DNA of 24,590 nt, taken from NCBI RefSeq assembly GCF_965657105.1, contig NZ_CBFHNB010000029.1, forward strand, positions 1-24,590, written 5' to 3'. A program made the position numbers and the translations under genes. Shown piece by piece: positions 1 through 8,422 of this stretch (its first letter is position 1; every line of letters begins with the position of its first letter). The notes under the pieces are model-generated. The model ran no database searches. It was given only the letters and a program-made list of their open reading frames with translations, and was not told the DNA's origin. Origin of the DNA: Puniceispirillum sp965657105. GTDB lineage: Bacteria; Pseudomonadota; Alphaproteobacteria; Puniceispirillales; Puniceispirillaceae.

Positions 1-147
1 GAATTACAAATATATACGAATTTTAGCGCGGCTTTCATCGTAGTTGATATATAGTGTGAACACCATTTCATGGATATGAAACCTCAGGTAAACGCGTAAC
101 AGCACAATTTATGAGCTTTGAACGAAGCAGAAAAGGATAGCCATATA

Positions 148-831
148 ATGGATTATATATTCACGCCAGCAGCACAGGTGAGCTTGCCTATAGCGGGAAT
201 GGATGCCGCATTTCCAGTGCGCCGGATCTATTGTATCGGACGTAACTATGCCGATCATGCGATTGAAATGGGACATGATCCAAACCGGGAAGCCCCGTTC
301 TTTTTCCAGAAAAATGCACAGAATATTGATATCAGCGGGACGTTCCCCTATCCGCCGCAAACAAGTGATGTGCATCATGAAATTGAACTGGTGGTGGCGT
401 TGAAAAGCGGTGGTGCGAATATCAGCGAAGATGATGCGATGCAGCATGTATATGGCTATGCAGTCGCGCTTGATATGACGCGCCGTGATCTTCAAGGGGA
501 CGCCAAAAAGACAGGCCGCCCATGGGAGATTGGCAAGGCTTTTGAGCGATCTGCCCCGATGACCGCGTTAGTGCCAGCCGCCAAGACAGGACATCTGGAT
601 AGTGGTCGCATTTCGCTTAGCATAAATGGTGAAATACGACAGGATGGTGATCTGAATCAGATGATCTGGAAAGTGCCGGAAATGATTTCTTATCTGTCAC
701 GATTTTACGATATTGCCGCAGGTGATCTGATTATGTCAGGCACCCCTGCTGGTGTTGGCCCTGTTGCCAAGGGTGATGTTCTAACAGGCGATATTGAGGG
801 ACTGGGAAGATTAGTGACAAAGGTTGTCTGA
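148..831 (+). CDS. Fumarylacetoacetate hydrolase (FAH) family protein
   Basis: A 227-residue enzyme of the FAH superfamily, of the short fumarylpyruvate-hydrolase/acylpyruvase type. Family members are metal-dependent and cut C-C bonds of acylpyruvates or decarboxylate related diketo acids in the cytoplasm. The conserved start CIGRNYADH lies at residues 29-37, followed by the metal-site acids in HHEIEL (E78 and E80) and D109. K130 and the C-terminal GTPAGVG (198-204) are also present, so the core looks intact. I place the start at ATG 148 because AAGGA at 133-137 sits at a good distance; a longer TTG start at 118 lacks this support. It is followed by a TauE-type exporter gene. Its substrate cannot be fixed: aromatic ring-cleavage genes that would indicate a gentisate or homogentisate pathway are not visible nearby. 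Confidence 0.9.
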   Translation: MDYIFTPAAQVSLPIAGMDAAFPVRRIYCIGRNYADHAIEMGHDPNREAPFFFQKNAQNIDISGTFPYPPQTSDVHHEIELVVALKSGGANISEDDAMQHVYGYAVALDMTRRDLQGDAKKTGRPWEIGKAFERSAPMTALVPAAKTGHLDSGRISLSINGEIRQDGDLNQMIWKVPEMISYLSRFYDIAAGDLIMSGTPAGVGPVAKGDVLTGDIEGLGRLVTKVV

Positions 832-864
832 CAATCGCACATGGATGATCACTGATCAGGACTC

Positions 865-1647
865 GTGAACATAATTATGACTGATTTTATTATGGCATCT
901 TTATTGCCGTCGCTTGATCCTTTAATCATTGGGGCGATCATAGCCATTTTCCTGTTTGCGGGGCTCATAAAAGGGTTTCTGGGGCTTGGTTTGCCAGCGG
1001 CGGCCATGGCGCTGCTGACGCTTATATTTGAGCCAACTGAAGCAATCGCGTTGCTTTCATTGCCGATCATTGTGACAAATCTCTATCAGTTTTCGCGGTC
1101 AGAAGATCGGCTTGAAACGGCACGACGTTACAAGGTCTTTGCGCTTGCGATCATTATCAGCATCTTTGTAACAGCCTGGCATATAACCGTCTTTCCGACA
1201 GAAATTCTGACCAGTGTCATTGGTGTGGCGATGATTACTTTTGCGTCACAATGGCTGTTTGGATTGTCGTTCAGCATCGGAACAGGTGCTGGCTGGCAGC
1301 TGGGTGCGGGTGTCATGGCGGGCATATTAGGTGGGTTGAGTTCAATCTGGTCACCGCCAGTGGTCATGTATTTAATGGCGCGCAAAGCCCCCAAGGAAAG
1401 CTTTATCGCTGCGACCGGATTTCTGTTTCTTGTTGGCAGTTTTCCGCTCGCAGTGGGGCTGTTCATGTCAGGGGTGCTGACCATAGTTGCGGTGATAAAA
1501 TCATTACTGGGGCTTGGGGCTGCGCTTATCGGATTCCGCATTGGCGAAACGCTTCGTGCGCATGTTTCGCAAGATACGTTTCGTAAAGCTGTGCTGATTG
1601 CCTTTATGATTATGGGTGCGCGATTGGTCTTTAACGGGCTGGTCTAA
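865..1647 (+). CDS. TauE/SafE family membrane exporter
   Basis: An integral membrane protein of up to 260 residues with about eight hydrophobic segments, of the TauE/SafE (DUF81) family. Members are thought to export sulfite, sulfoacetate or other small anions. The glycine-rich first repeat (GLIKGFLGLGLPAAAMALL) and the second-repeat GGLSSIWSPPVVMYLM motif are typical. Three in-frame starts are possible: GTG 865, ATG 877 and ATG 892. An AGGA at 858-861 fits ATG 877 better than GTG 865, so the true N-terminus may be four residues shorter. It lies 33 bases after the FAH-family gene on the same strand and may be co-transcribed with it. The exported compound is not shown by the sequence; sulfite is the usual guess for the family. 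Confidence 0.85.
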   Translation: MNIIMTDFIMASLLPSLDPLIIGAIIAIFLFAGLIKGFLGLGLPAAAMALLTLIFEPTEAIALLSLPIIVTNLYQFSRSEDRLETARRYKVFALAIIISIFVTAWHITVFPTEILTSVIGVAMITFASQWLFGLSFSIGTGAGWQLGAGVMAGILGGLSSIWSPPVVMYLMARKAPKESFIAATGFLFLVGSFPLAVGLFMSGVLTIVAVIKSLLGLGAALIGFRIGETLRAHVSQDTFRKAVLIAFMIMGARLVFNGLV

Positions 1648-1813
1648 AACTGGTGCTGAACTGGCTTTACAAAGTGCCCACCATAACGTTTTATGATAAT
1701 GTTCAGATATCTAATAGAATAACAAATCTATATGCTAGCCATATGATTTATTGCCACGATATAAATTAGTCACAACATAATTTAGACACCACATTATTTA
1801 GAAAGCGCACCCG
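1648..1813 (+). promoter_or_regulatory. AT-rich leader of the class V aminotransferase gene
   Basis: This 166-base gap is much richer in A and T than the flanking genes, and its last 70 bases contain several promoter-like boxes. One possible pair is TTGCCA near 1752 with CATAAT about 19 bases later. There is no clear Shine-Dalgarno site next to ATG 1814, only GAAAG. I see no terminator with a U-run after the TauE-type gene. The promoter assignment is by eye only. Confidence 0.3.
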
Positions 1814-3067
1814 ATGCCCACAATTACCAGCGACATGTTAAATGATATCCGTGATAAATTTGCCCAGGTCGATCATTGTCCGGTGCAAGGTAGCCGTGTG
1901 TTTTTTGAGAATGCTGGCGGCGCGTTGACGTTGAATGCGGTTGTCGAAAGCGCCCAAAGATATGCCGCTATCCCGGATAATCAGGGGCGTGATAATCCCG
2001 GTTCGCACGAATTAGTACGCGTTATTAACAAAGCCAAAGCCGATATGCGGGCGATGATGAATGCGTCAACTGGACAGTTTTTTGTTGGTGAAAGTGGCAC
2101 CGAACTTTTATTCCGCTTGATTATGAATGCCTGTCTGGGCGTTGCCTCTGACGGTATCGTGTTGGGATCAACAGTTGAACATCCGGCGACGCGCAGTGCC
2201 TGTGGCCGCTGGTCGAAGATCAGCAATAAAACCCATGTTATGATCCCGCATGACGATGCAAAAGGTCTGGTGACCGCCGCGGATTATGCGCGTCATGTCA
2301 CCGCTGATACGCGTGTGGCGACCATATTGCATACATCACCAGTGACCGGCATGGGTATGGATGTTAGTGCCATTTCAGCCGTGATTCGCGCTGTAGCGCC
2401 GGATTGTTTTATTATTGTTGACGGCATTCAACATGCTGCGCATGGCATGATCGATATCGATGCCTATGATGTTGATGGCTATGTAATATCGCCCTATAAG
2501 ATGTTTTCACGGCATGGCTATGGCTTGGCCTGGATTTCGGACAGGTTGACTGCATTGCCTCATGATTCCCTGTCAGGGGGACCAGAGGGTAACTGGGAAA
2601 TGGGAACGCGTGATACGGGTGCCTATGCCGCACTGTCAGAGGTGGCGGACTATCTGGAATGGTTAGGCGGACAAGTTTCCGGTGAAACAGACCGGCGGGG
2701 CAAATTTGTCGCCGCAGGCAAGGCCATTCACGCGCATGAGAAAACGCTGACCGACGCCATGATTCATGGTACTGGCAATCTGCCTGGGCTGGCCGATATG
2801 GACAAGGTGCATATTATCGGTGGCGTCGAGAATGCCGCGCGCGAAGGGCTGGTATCTGTCTATGTTGATGGTGTGGCCTCGGCAGATGTGGTTACCAGCC
2901 TTAACGAACAGGGGATTCGGACGCATCTGCGAAAAGCTGATCACTATTCAGGCAATATTCTGGATCCACTTGGCCTTGATGGCTGTGTGCGCGTATCCAC
3001 GTGCCATTACAATAGCGTTCACGAAGTGGCGAAATTTCTGACCGTTATGAAAGATATCTCGGCCTAG
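1814..3067 (+). CDS. Class V aminotransferase, cysteine-desulfurase-like
   Basis: A 417-residue PLP enzyme of fold type I, class V. It resembles the cysteine-desulfurase-like subfamily (VC1184 type) more than IscS or SufS. Visible marks are FFENAGG at 30-36 (family FDNAGG), GESGTELL at 92-99, H123 in the EHPA motif, D203 and H207 in VDGIQH for the cofactor ring, and K229 in SPYKMF as the Schiff-base lysine. No conserved catalytic cysteine loop of the IscS kind is evident, so sulfur transfer cannot be assumed. The gene ends 77 bases from the convergent LivF gene. An adjacent TauE-type exporter makes release of an oxidised sulfur product one possible role, but that is inference; a lyase or transaminase function is equally possible. 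Confidence 0.85.
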   Translation: MPTITSDMLNDIRDKFAQVDHCPVQGSRVFFENAGGALTLNAVVESAQRYAAIPDNQGRDNPGSHELVRVINKAKADMRAMMNASTGQFFVGESGTELLFRLIMNACLGVASDGIVLGSTVEHPATRSACGRWSKISNKTHVMIPHDDAKGLVTAADYARHVTADTRVATILHTSPVTGMGMDVSAISAVIRAVAPDCFIIVDGIQHAAHGMIDIDAYDVDGYVISPYKMFSRHGYGLAWISDRLTALPHDSLSGGPEGNWEMGTRDTGAYAALSEVADYLEWLGGQVSGETDRRGKFVAAGKAIHAHEKTLTDAMIHGTGNLPGLADMDKVHIIGGVENAAREGLVSVYVDGVASADVVTSLNEQGIRTHLRKADHYSGNILDPLGLDGCVRVSTCHYNSVHEVAKFLTVMKDISA

Positions 3068-3071
3068 CTTG

Positions 3072-3088
3072 GACCTAGACGATAGGTC
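3072..3088 (+). terminator. Small stem-loop between convergent genes
   Basis: GACCTA (3072-3077) and TAGGTC (3083-3088) form a 6-bp stem with a 5-base loop, four bases after the class V aminotransferase stop. No U-run follows on either strand. It may help end transcription between this gene and the convergent LivF gene, but as a terminator it is weak. Confidence 0.25.
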
Positions 3089-3143
3089 GTGGGCAATGCC
3101 GAGATATTAGATGGATGCGTGCGGTTGTTGGCAGGCGGGGGTA

Positions 3144-4145
3144 TTAGCCACCAAGGAATAGTCGGCCTACGTCTGGATTATCAAGCAATTTATTCCCTTC
3201 ATCGGCGATCGCTGTCTCACCAGACACAAGCACATAGCCAATATCAGCAAAGGCGAGGCCTTTCTTGGCGTTCTGCTCAACCATAATGATGGTTTTGCCA
3301 TCTTTACGTTGCAAATCTTCAAGAATTTCAAAGACCATATCGATAAAGCGCGGCTCTAGGCCGATAGATGGTTCATCAACTAGTAACACTTTCGGCTGCA
3401 TGACCAATGCTCTGGATATTTCCAGGAGCCGGCGTTCACCACCAGACAGAACACCTGCAGGCTTATGACGACGTTCGGCAAGACGGCTATATTTATCGAA
3501 CACCATCTCGGCTGCAGCCTTGGCTTCGACAGGCTTATCTTTCAAAAACCCACCCATGAGCAGATTTTCTTCGACCGTCATTTGCGGAAAGACTGACTTA
3601 TCCTGCAAAATATAGGCAATGCCAGCATCAGATAGTTTTTGCGACGGTGTAAGGCGTGTGACGTCCTTATCACCGACAGTGATGGAACCAGAAAAAATAT
3701 TAGTGAATCCAAAAATAGAATGCAGGACTGTTGATTTACCAGCCCCGTTCGGCCCAATCAGGCATAGCGACTGACCTTGTCCAATACGGAGACTGAAGTC
3801 ATGCAGAATTTCCATTTTGCCATAACCAGCACGTAGATTGTTGATGCTGAGGAATGTGTCGTTACTTGCAAGCTTTTCAAGTTCATCAGTCTTTGGGGCT
3901 GATGCCGATATTGTGGCGGCTTCCTTGGCAATCTGGTCAATTGTCATCACCACATCGACGCCACCAGTACCATAGCCGCTAATATCTTTGTCAGCCTTTA
4001 CGGTGGCTGGCTTGGCACTCTTTTTCACAGCAGATTTTTTAGGTGCGGCTTTCTTTGTGGCAGACTTTGTAGCTGTCTTTTTGACAGTCGCCTTTTTGGC
4101 ACCCGCTTTGTTTGCGGCAGTTTTCTTTTCAGTACGCTGGGCCAT
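3144..4145 (-). CDS. livF: LivF-type ABC ATPase with histone-H1-like N-terminal tail
   Basis: A cytoplasmic ATPase of a branched-chain amino acid/amide (HAAT) importer, 333 residues where LivF is usually about 235. The ATPase core starts near residue 97: Walker A GPNGAGKST at 131-139, signature LSGGE at 233-237, Walker B LLVDEP at 254-259 and LivF-type VEQN at 289-292. In front lies a tail of about 53 residues with 17 lysines spaced in KK pairs among A, T, S and P. A linker of about 40 residues follows, including KTDELEKL. The start is well supported: GGGAGG lies just upstream and the ATG overlaps the LivG stop as TAATG. An internal ATG at residue 67 would remove the tail but lacks such support. 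Neighbour genes livG, livM and livH form one operon. Confidence 0.92.
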   Translation of the reverse strand: MAQRTEKKTAANKAGAKKATVKKTATKSATKKAAPKKSAVKKSAKPATVKADKDISGYGTGGVDVVMTIDQIAKEAATISASAPKTDELEKLASNDTFLSINNLRAGYGKMEILHDFSLRIGQGQSLCLIGPNGAGKSTVLHSIFGFTNIFSGSITVGDKDVTRLTPSQKLSDAGIAYILQDKSVFPQMTVEENLLMGGFLKDKPVEAKAAAEMVFDKYSRLAERRHKPAGVLSGGERRLLEISRALVMQPKVLLVDEPSIGLEPRFIDMVFEILEDLQRKDGKTIIMVEQNAKKGLAFADIGYVLVSGETAIADEGNKLLDNPDVGRLFLGG

Positions 4146-4891
4146 TAGTGACCTCCCAAATATGCATCAATCACGCGTTGATCACTTTGCAATTCTGCTG
4201 GCTTGCCTTCGGCTAACATCTGCCCGTTCGACAGGCAATAGATATGCGAAGCCAGATTCATGATGACCCGCATATTATGTTCAATCACGCATAAGGTAAT
4301 GCCCAGTTCTTCGTTGGCGCGGCGCAACCTATCGATCAAACCGTTGATCAGTGTAGGGTTGATACCGGCCGTTGGTTCATCAAGCAATAGCGCTTTTGGC
4401 TCATTCATCAAGGCCATTGCCAGTTCCAACAGTTTTTGCTGGCCGAATGACAAATCACCCGAAATCAGATTGCGTTTTGAATAAAGACCAACAAATTCCA
4501 GAAGATGTTCGGCACGGTCGCGGATTTCACCCTTGCGGCTGGCAAACAATGAAACCTTGGAGTCTGGACGATGCGAGACCGAAATCTGCATATTATCTAC
4601 ACAATCCATTTTACTGTAAATCCGGGTTTGCTGGAATGTACGTAACATGCCAAGTCGGGCAATATCACCAACGCGCAATTTTGAAATTTCATCGCCATCA
4701 AACGAGATCGAGCCATTATCGATGGGATGGTAGCCCACAATCGAATTAAACAAAGTTGTCTTGCCGCATCCATTTGGTCCGATAATACCAGTAATAGACC
4801 CGCGCTCAACCTTCATGGTGATGTCCACATTAGCCTTTACGCCGCCGTAGGATTTAGAGACATTTTTTACCTCAATAATCGGATCGCTCAT
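4145..4891 (-). CDS. livG: LivG-type ABC ATPase
   Basis: The second ATPase of the branched-chain amino acid/amide importer, 248 residues, normal for the family. It has Walker A GPNGCGKTT at 38-46, Q-loop in RTFQQTR (84-90), an LSFGQ signature at 147-151, Walker B LLLDEP at 168-173 and the switch histidine H205 in IEHNM. LSFGQ in place of LSGGQ is common in LivG proteins. It should pair with LivF to drive uptake through LivH/LivM. AAGGAGA lies six bases before ATG 4891. The start overlaps the livM stop by four bases and the stop overlaps the livF start by one, indicating translational coupling. Confidence 0.95.
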   Translation of the reverse strand: MSDPIIEVKNVSKSYGGVKANVDITMKVERGSITGIIGPNGCGKTTLFNSIVGYHPIDNGSISFDGDEISKLRVGDIARLGMLRTFQQTRIYSKMDCVDNMQISVSHRPDSKVSLFASRKGEIRDRAEHLLEFVGLYSKRNLISGDLSFGQQKLLELAMALMNEPKALLLDEPTAGINPTLINGLIDRLRRANEELGITLCVIEHNMRVIMNLASHIYCLSNGQMLAEGKPAELQSDQRVIDAYLGGH

Positions 4892-5952
4892 CTGGCGTCT
4901 CCTTCACTCTGGGCGTCAGACTGTGTGCTTGACGGATCAACCACGATGCCAAATCGTTCTGGGAACTTATCCTGCAACCAGCCCATTATGCCTTGCTGGA
5001 AATACACGATATTGATGATCAATATTAACCCAAGCGCAATCCATTGCAGGTTCAAAAGGTAGGTCCATGTGGTTTCCTTGACAACATGGAACAGGATGGC
5101 ACCCAATACAGGGCCCCATAATGTGCCTTTGCCACCAAGCAAAACCATTGCGACCATGAAAATACCAAATGTCGGGATAGGATAGGCGACCTCTTTATCA
5201 ATAAAGCCTGCCATATTACCGGCAACAGCGCCAATACAACCCATAAAGAAAGCAGCTATACCCCAGCCAATTTGCTTATATATAAGGGTTGGGATGCCCA
5301 TAGCTTCAGCTTTATCTTCATCATCGCGAATCGCATTAATCGCCAGACCGAACTGAGTCGAATAAAGCCAGCGCAACAGGAAGTGCGCCACCACGGCAAA
5401 CACAAAACATAATATATAGAAGAAGGTTGATCTGAATTCGATATCACCCGGAAATAAAGGCATTGAAATACCCGAGGCACCACCAACATAATCGATGGTT
5501 ATCGTCACTTCCGCTGCGGCAATAGCCACACCAAGCGAGCCAATGGCAAAATAGGGGCCGCGTAAGCCAAACATGAATGAACTAAGGATAACTGATAGCA
5601 CTAAAGCCACCAAGCCAGCACATATAATCCCAACATACAGGCCGAGAAAATATTCATTATCGGTAAATTCAGGTTTGATCGATCCCATCGCCGATGTGTA
5701 TTCGCCCATACCGCCTTCATAGAACATGGATATCTGGACAATCGCCGATACATACATGCCCACGCCAAAGAAGGTGATATTGCCAAGCGAGTTATAGCCC
5801 ATCTGGCCACCAAGCGTGTCCCAGGTAGACGCCATCAGCACCATCATCCATAAATAGGCAATGGACAGCGTGTAATCTGGGAACAGAATGGGGCCAAAAA
5901 TCCCCAAAGCCCCAAGTGCTCCATAGGTTATCAGGTTATTAGATTTGATCAT
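4888..5952 (-). CDS. livM: LivM-type ABC permease
   Basis: An inner-membrane permease of 354 residues from the LivM family, with about nine to ten hydrophobic segments. The family motif WDTLGGQMGYNSLGNITFFG lies near residues 44-63 (compare WNLLGGYAGQLSLG in relatives). The loop with DDEDKAEAMGIP, which contacts the ATPase, is in the C-terminal half. A polar stretch after about residue 75 (YEGGMGEYTSAMGS onward) is probably periplasmic. The last 20 or so residues are hydrophilic and end in SEGDAR. It overlaps livH and livG by four bases each. With LivH it should form the membrane channel for branched-chain amino acids, amides or related solutes; the exact substrate is unknown. Confidence 0.93.
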   Translation of the reverse strand: MIKSNNLITYGALGALGIFGPILFPDYTLSIAYLWMMVLMASTWDTLGGQMGYNSLGNITFFGVGMYVSAIVQISMFYEGGMGEYTSAMGSIKPEFTDNEYFLGLYVGIICAGLVALVLSVILSSFMFGLRGPYFAIGSLGVAIAAAEVTITIDYVGGASGISMPLFPGDIEFRSTFFYILCFVFAVVAHFLLRWLYSTQFGLAINAIRDDEDKAEAMGIPTLIYKQIGWGIAAFFMGCIGAVAGNMAGFIDKEVAYPIPTFGIFMVAMVLLGGKGTLWGPVLGAILFHVVKETTWTYLLNLQWIALGLILIINIVYFQQGIMGWLQDKFPERFGIVVDPSSTQSDAQSEGDAR

Positions 5953-6854
5953 TTGACTACCTGTCTATTTCTTCGCATTGAGATTTGACGCCAGATAAGG
6001 ACGATAAGCAGAATGCTTACTGGGGCGGCCACTTCATAAGCGGTGCCCAAAATCATTCCGGTATATTTTTCGAAAAGGCCAATGCCAAAACCGGCGGTAA
6101 TAACACCTGGTAAATTACCAAGCCCAGCGGCTGTAACAATGGCAAAGGTGCGCACCGAATAGGTAATACCGTAGAAGGGCTGGATAACCCAGATAATCGA
6201 CACTAGAACACCTGCCGCCCCACAAAGTGCCGCATTAAAGGCAAATGTGAAAGCATATACACGGTCTGTATCGATGCCCAGAACCCGTGCCGCCCGTGCG
6301 TCTTGTGCGGTGGCGCGAATGGCCTGACCGGTGCGTGATTTTTTCATGAATAGAATAACAACGATGGCGATCACAGCGGCCATAGCCAGTGATATAATTT
6401 TGGATGATGGAATTGTCACCATACCGTCAAAGGCTTCATAGACAGGAAGCTCCATATCGATGGTTTGAACTTCCGGACCAAAAATAAGGTTCATGACCTG
6501 TTGCATGAGCAGCGACAAACCAAAGGTCGCCAGCAAAGATACAAACATGTCCTGATCAATGATGCGCCGGATCATAACGACATAGACAAGCCAGCCATAT
6601 ATGAACATAGACACAATAACGATTGCCATAGTCAGCGCCAAATGAACGTCGGCACCAGTCAAGGCAAGCGCCATATATCCGCCCATAATGACAAAGTCAC
6701 CCTGTGCCAGATTTTTGATATTCATGACGCCCCATACCAACGCCAAACCATAAGCACTAAGGGCGAACACGGCGCCAACAAAGATACCCTCAAGGATGAT
6801 TTGGATGTTGATCACTGGCGCCCAAACAAACAGTAATTGCAGATTATCTAGCAT
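5949..6854 (-). CDS. livH: LivH-type ABC permease
   Basis: An inner-membrane permease of 301 residues, typical for LivH. The N-terminal motif WGVMNIKNLAQGDFVIMGGY (41-60) corresponds to the family pattern of N-x-A-x-G-[DE]-F. The cytoplasmic coupling loop RTGQAIRATAQDARAARVLG lies at 174-193. GGAG sits about ten bases before ATG 6854. It is the first membrane gene after the binding protein, separated from it by 65 bases that hold a stem-loop, and overlaps livM by four bases. Confidence 0.94.
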   Translation of the reverse strand: MLDNLQLLFVWAPVINIQIILEGIFVGAVFALSAYGLALVWGVMNIKNLAQGDFVIMGGYMALALTGADVHLALTMAIVIVSMFIYGWLVYVVMIRRIIDQDMFVSLLATFGLSLLMQQVMNLIFGPEVQTIDMELPVYEAFDGMVTIPSSKIISLAMAAVIAIVVILFMKKSRTGQAIRATAQDARAARVLGIDTDRVYAFTFAFNAALCGAAGVLVSIIWVIQPFYGITYSVRTFAIVTAAGLGNLPGVITAGFGIGLFEKYTGMILGTAYEVAAPVSILLIVLIWRQISMRRNRQVVK

Positions 6855-6882
6855 AGATTGCTCCGGGATGAGTGACTGCAGA

Positions 6883-6913
6883 AAAGGGAAGGCAACAAAG
6901 CTGTCTTCCCTTT
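6883..6913 (-). terminator. Stem-loop after the liv-type binding protein gene
   Basis: AAAGGGAAG (6883-6891) pairs perfectly with CTTCCCTTT (6905-6913), giving a 9-bp stem and a 13-base loop. It begins seven bases after the binding-protein stop and lies 28 bases before the livH start. On the transcribed minus strand the stem ends in TTTT followed by C, so it could be a leaky terminator or a block to 3' exonucleases. Either would give more binding protein than membrane subunits. Confidence 0.65.
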
Positions 6914-6919
6914 CTTATT

Positions 6920-8131
6920 TTAGTATTTAACGTTCCGTGGGAATGCCATGTCATCAAACGTTTCTACAAGTGAGTAGCTGCTGTCTGCACCAATCTGGCG
7001 CATGAACATTGGCTTGGCGATATTGTTTCCGTTTTCGGAGAACTTGATGTCACCATAAAATGTTTCCATTTCAACGGCGGCAATAGCGTCTCTGACGATA
7101 TCTTTGTCAAAGCTGTTAGCCGCTTCAAAGGCCTCTTTCCAGACATATACTGCGGCAGATGCCTGAGCAGACTGGTATGGTACAGATGAGTATGATGGAT
7201 AAGCCTTTTTAAAGCCTGCGTTCCACTCAGCAGCCGAACCGAAGATCGGATCAGACTTAGACAGAGTTTCAACCCACTGTGTAGGGCATAGGAAACCAGT
7301 TGACGCGTTCGGGAACTTCTCTTGAACCTTTGCAGCTTCACAATGCGTCATCGCAATCATCGGCACGTTGACTTTCATTTCGTCAATCTGACGTGCTGCC
7401 GTTGCGGCACCTTTTGAGTGACCTGAAACAATCAGAATGTCTGGCTTAAGCGCTTTAACCTTGGTCAGTGTTGTGGACATATCTGACAAGTCGGCTGGCA
7501 GCTGATCATCAATAATGGTTTTCATGCCATATTCATTGATCTTGTCAACAACACCGGCACGCACATCCATTGAGAATGGATCGCCTTCAAACGCCATAGC
7601 AACACGGATGCTTTTTGGATCACTGGTGCTCGCCGCGGCCATATCGATGGCGGTAGCCAGATACTGCTCAGAAGTTGATAGCACCGCAAAGAGATACTTG
7701 TAGCCCTGCGTGAAGAGTGAACGAGATGCGCCTTCTGCTTCAACCATTGGCACGCCAAATTTTTCTGAAACAGGGGCAATCGCCTTCACCATGCCAGAGC
7801 TGTATGGCCCAAGCATATATTCGACGCCATCCTGCTGGATGAGACGCTCGGCAAGCTGCGCGCCACGCGCTGGTGTAGATTCGTCATCGTAATATTTCAC
7901 ATCAAGCTTATAGCTTTTACCGCCAACTTTCACGCCGCCAGCGGCGTTAATTACATCAACAGCATAGTCGTAACCGCGCTGGGTATGCAGTCCGTTAGTA
8001 GCGTATTTACCGGTAAGCGAAATAGATGAGCCAAGGATGATAGTATCCCCTTCTACCTTTGCCGCGGCGGTTCCTGCTGCACCGACGGTAAGCATGGCGC
8101 CTAGCGTAAGTGTTAATAGTTCTTTTTTCAT
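6920..8131 (-). CDS. Liv-type ABC substrate-binding protein
   Basis: A 403-residue periplasmic binding protein of the Peripla_BP_6 (LivK/AmiC) group. A signal peptide of about 24 residues (MKKELLTLTLGAMLTVGAAG, then TAAA) precedes the mature start at KVEGD. GSSISLTGKYATNG, YYDDESTPARGAQLAERLI and GPYSSGMVKAIAPVSEKFGV are classical features of the first lobe. GGGAGG stands eight bases before ATG 8131. It opens the liv operon and is followed by a stem-loop. Size is near the upper end of the family. The ligand is unknown: relatives bind leucine, other branched-chain amino acids, amides or aromatic acids. Confidence 0.93.
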   Translation of the reverse strand: MKKELLTLTLGAMLTVGAAGTAAAKVEGDTIILGSSISLTGKYATNGLHTQRGYDYAVDVINAAGGVKVGGKSYKLDVKYYDDESTPARGAQLAERLIQQDGVEYMLGPYSSGMVKAIAPVSEKFGVPMVEAEGASRSLFTQGYKYLFAVLSTSEQYLATAIDMAAASTSDPKSIRVAMAFEGDPFSMDVRAGVVDKINEYGMKTIIDDQLPADLSDMSTTLTKVKALKPDILIVSGHSKGAATAARQIDEMKVNVPMIAMTHCEAAKVQEKFPNASTGFLCPTQWVETLSKSDPIFGSAAEWNAGFKKAYPSYSSVPYQSAQASAAVYVWKEAFEAANSFDKDIVRDAIAAVEMETFYGDIKFSENGNNIAKPMFMRQIGADSSYSLVETFDDMAFPRNVKY

Positions 8132-8422
8132 TTCAATCCTCCCAGATTTTTATGAAGTATATTTACATTCGGATTATGGACGAATTGTTAATACTGTCTA
8201 TCAATGTATAGCAACTGTCCATAAGTATTTGTGCTTATATGAACGTCGTCGATGTGTTTCTGCTTTGACAGCATTTATTAGAAAATATTTCTAACATTCT
8301 GAAATAACATAGAAATTATGTCCTTTTTCGGCACTGGTAGCTAAGGGAATCGGCGTCAGATTTGCCCTATATAAAGACGATAGGGGCAGCTCCTGATCAT
8401 TGGGTTATGCCGAATTAAGACA
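8132..8422. other. Noncoding leader region upstream of the liv operon
   Basis: No convincing gene is visible in this gap of about 290 bases. It should hold the promoter of the liv operon, read leftwards. It contains the palindrome at 8278-8294 and a small inverted repeat ATTCG (8167-8171)/CGAAT (8181-8185). A 6-bp hairpin CCCTAT (8365-8370)/ATAGGG (8380-8385) lies near the end of the broken dehydrogenase gene. I cannot assign promoter boxes with confidence. Confidence 0.4.
8278..8294. promoter_or_regulatory. 17-base palindrome upstream of the liv operon
   Basis: TTAGAAA (8278-8284) and TTTCTAA (8288-8294) are perfect inverted copies around ATA. It lies about 147 bases upstream of the binding-protein start. 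The size and symmetry suit an operator for a dimeric regulator, and a palindrome of related sequence occurs at 16302-16318. No regulator is known, and AT-rich DNA makes chance palindromes common. Confidence 0.3.

Noticed and set aside
109..495. 128-residue minus-strand frame at the left edge
   Set aside because: It is antisense to the FAH-family gene, lacks a ribosome site and has no domain features.
3988..4263. 91-residue plus-strand frame, hydrophobic (F/A-rich)
   Set aside because: It is the antisense of the lysine/alanine-rich LivF tail and the livG end; the composition follows from that and no ribosome site is seen.
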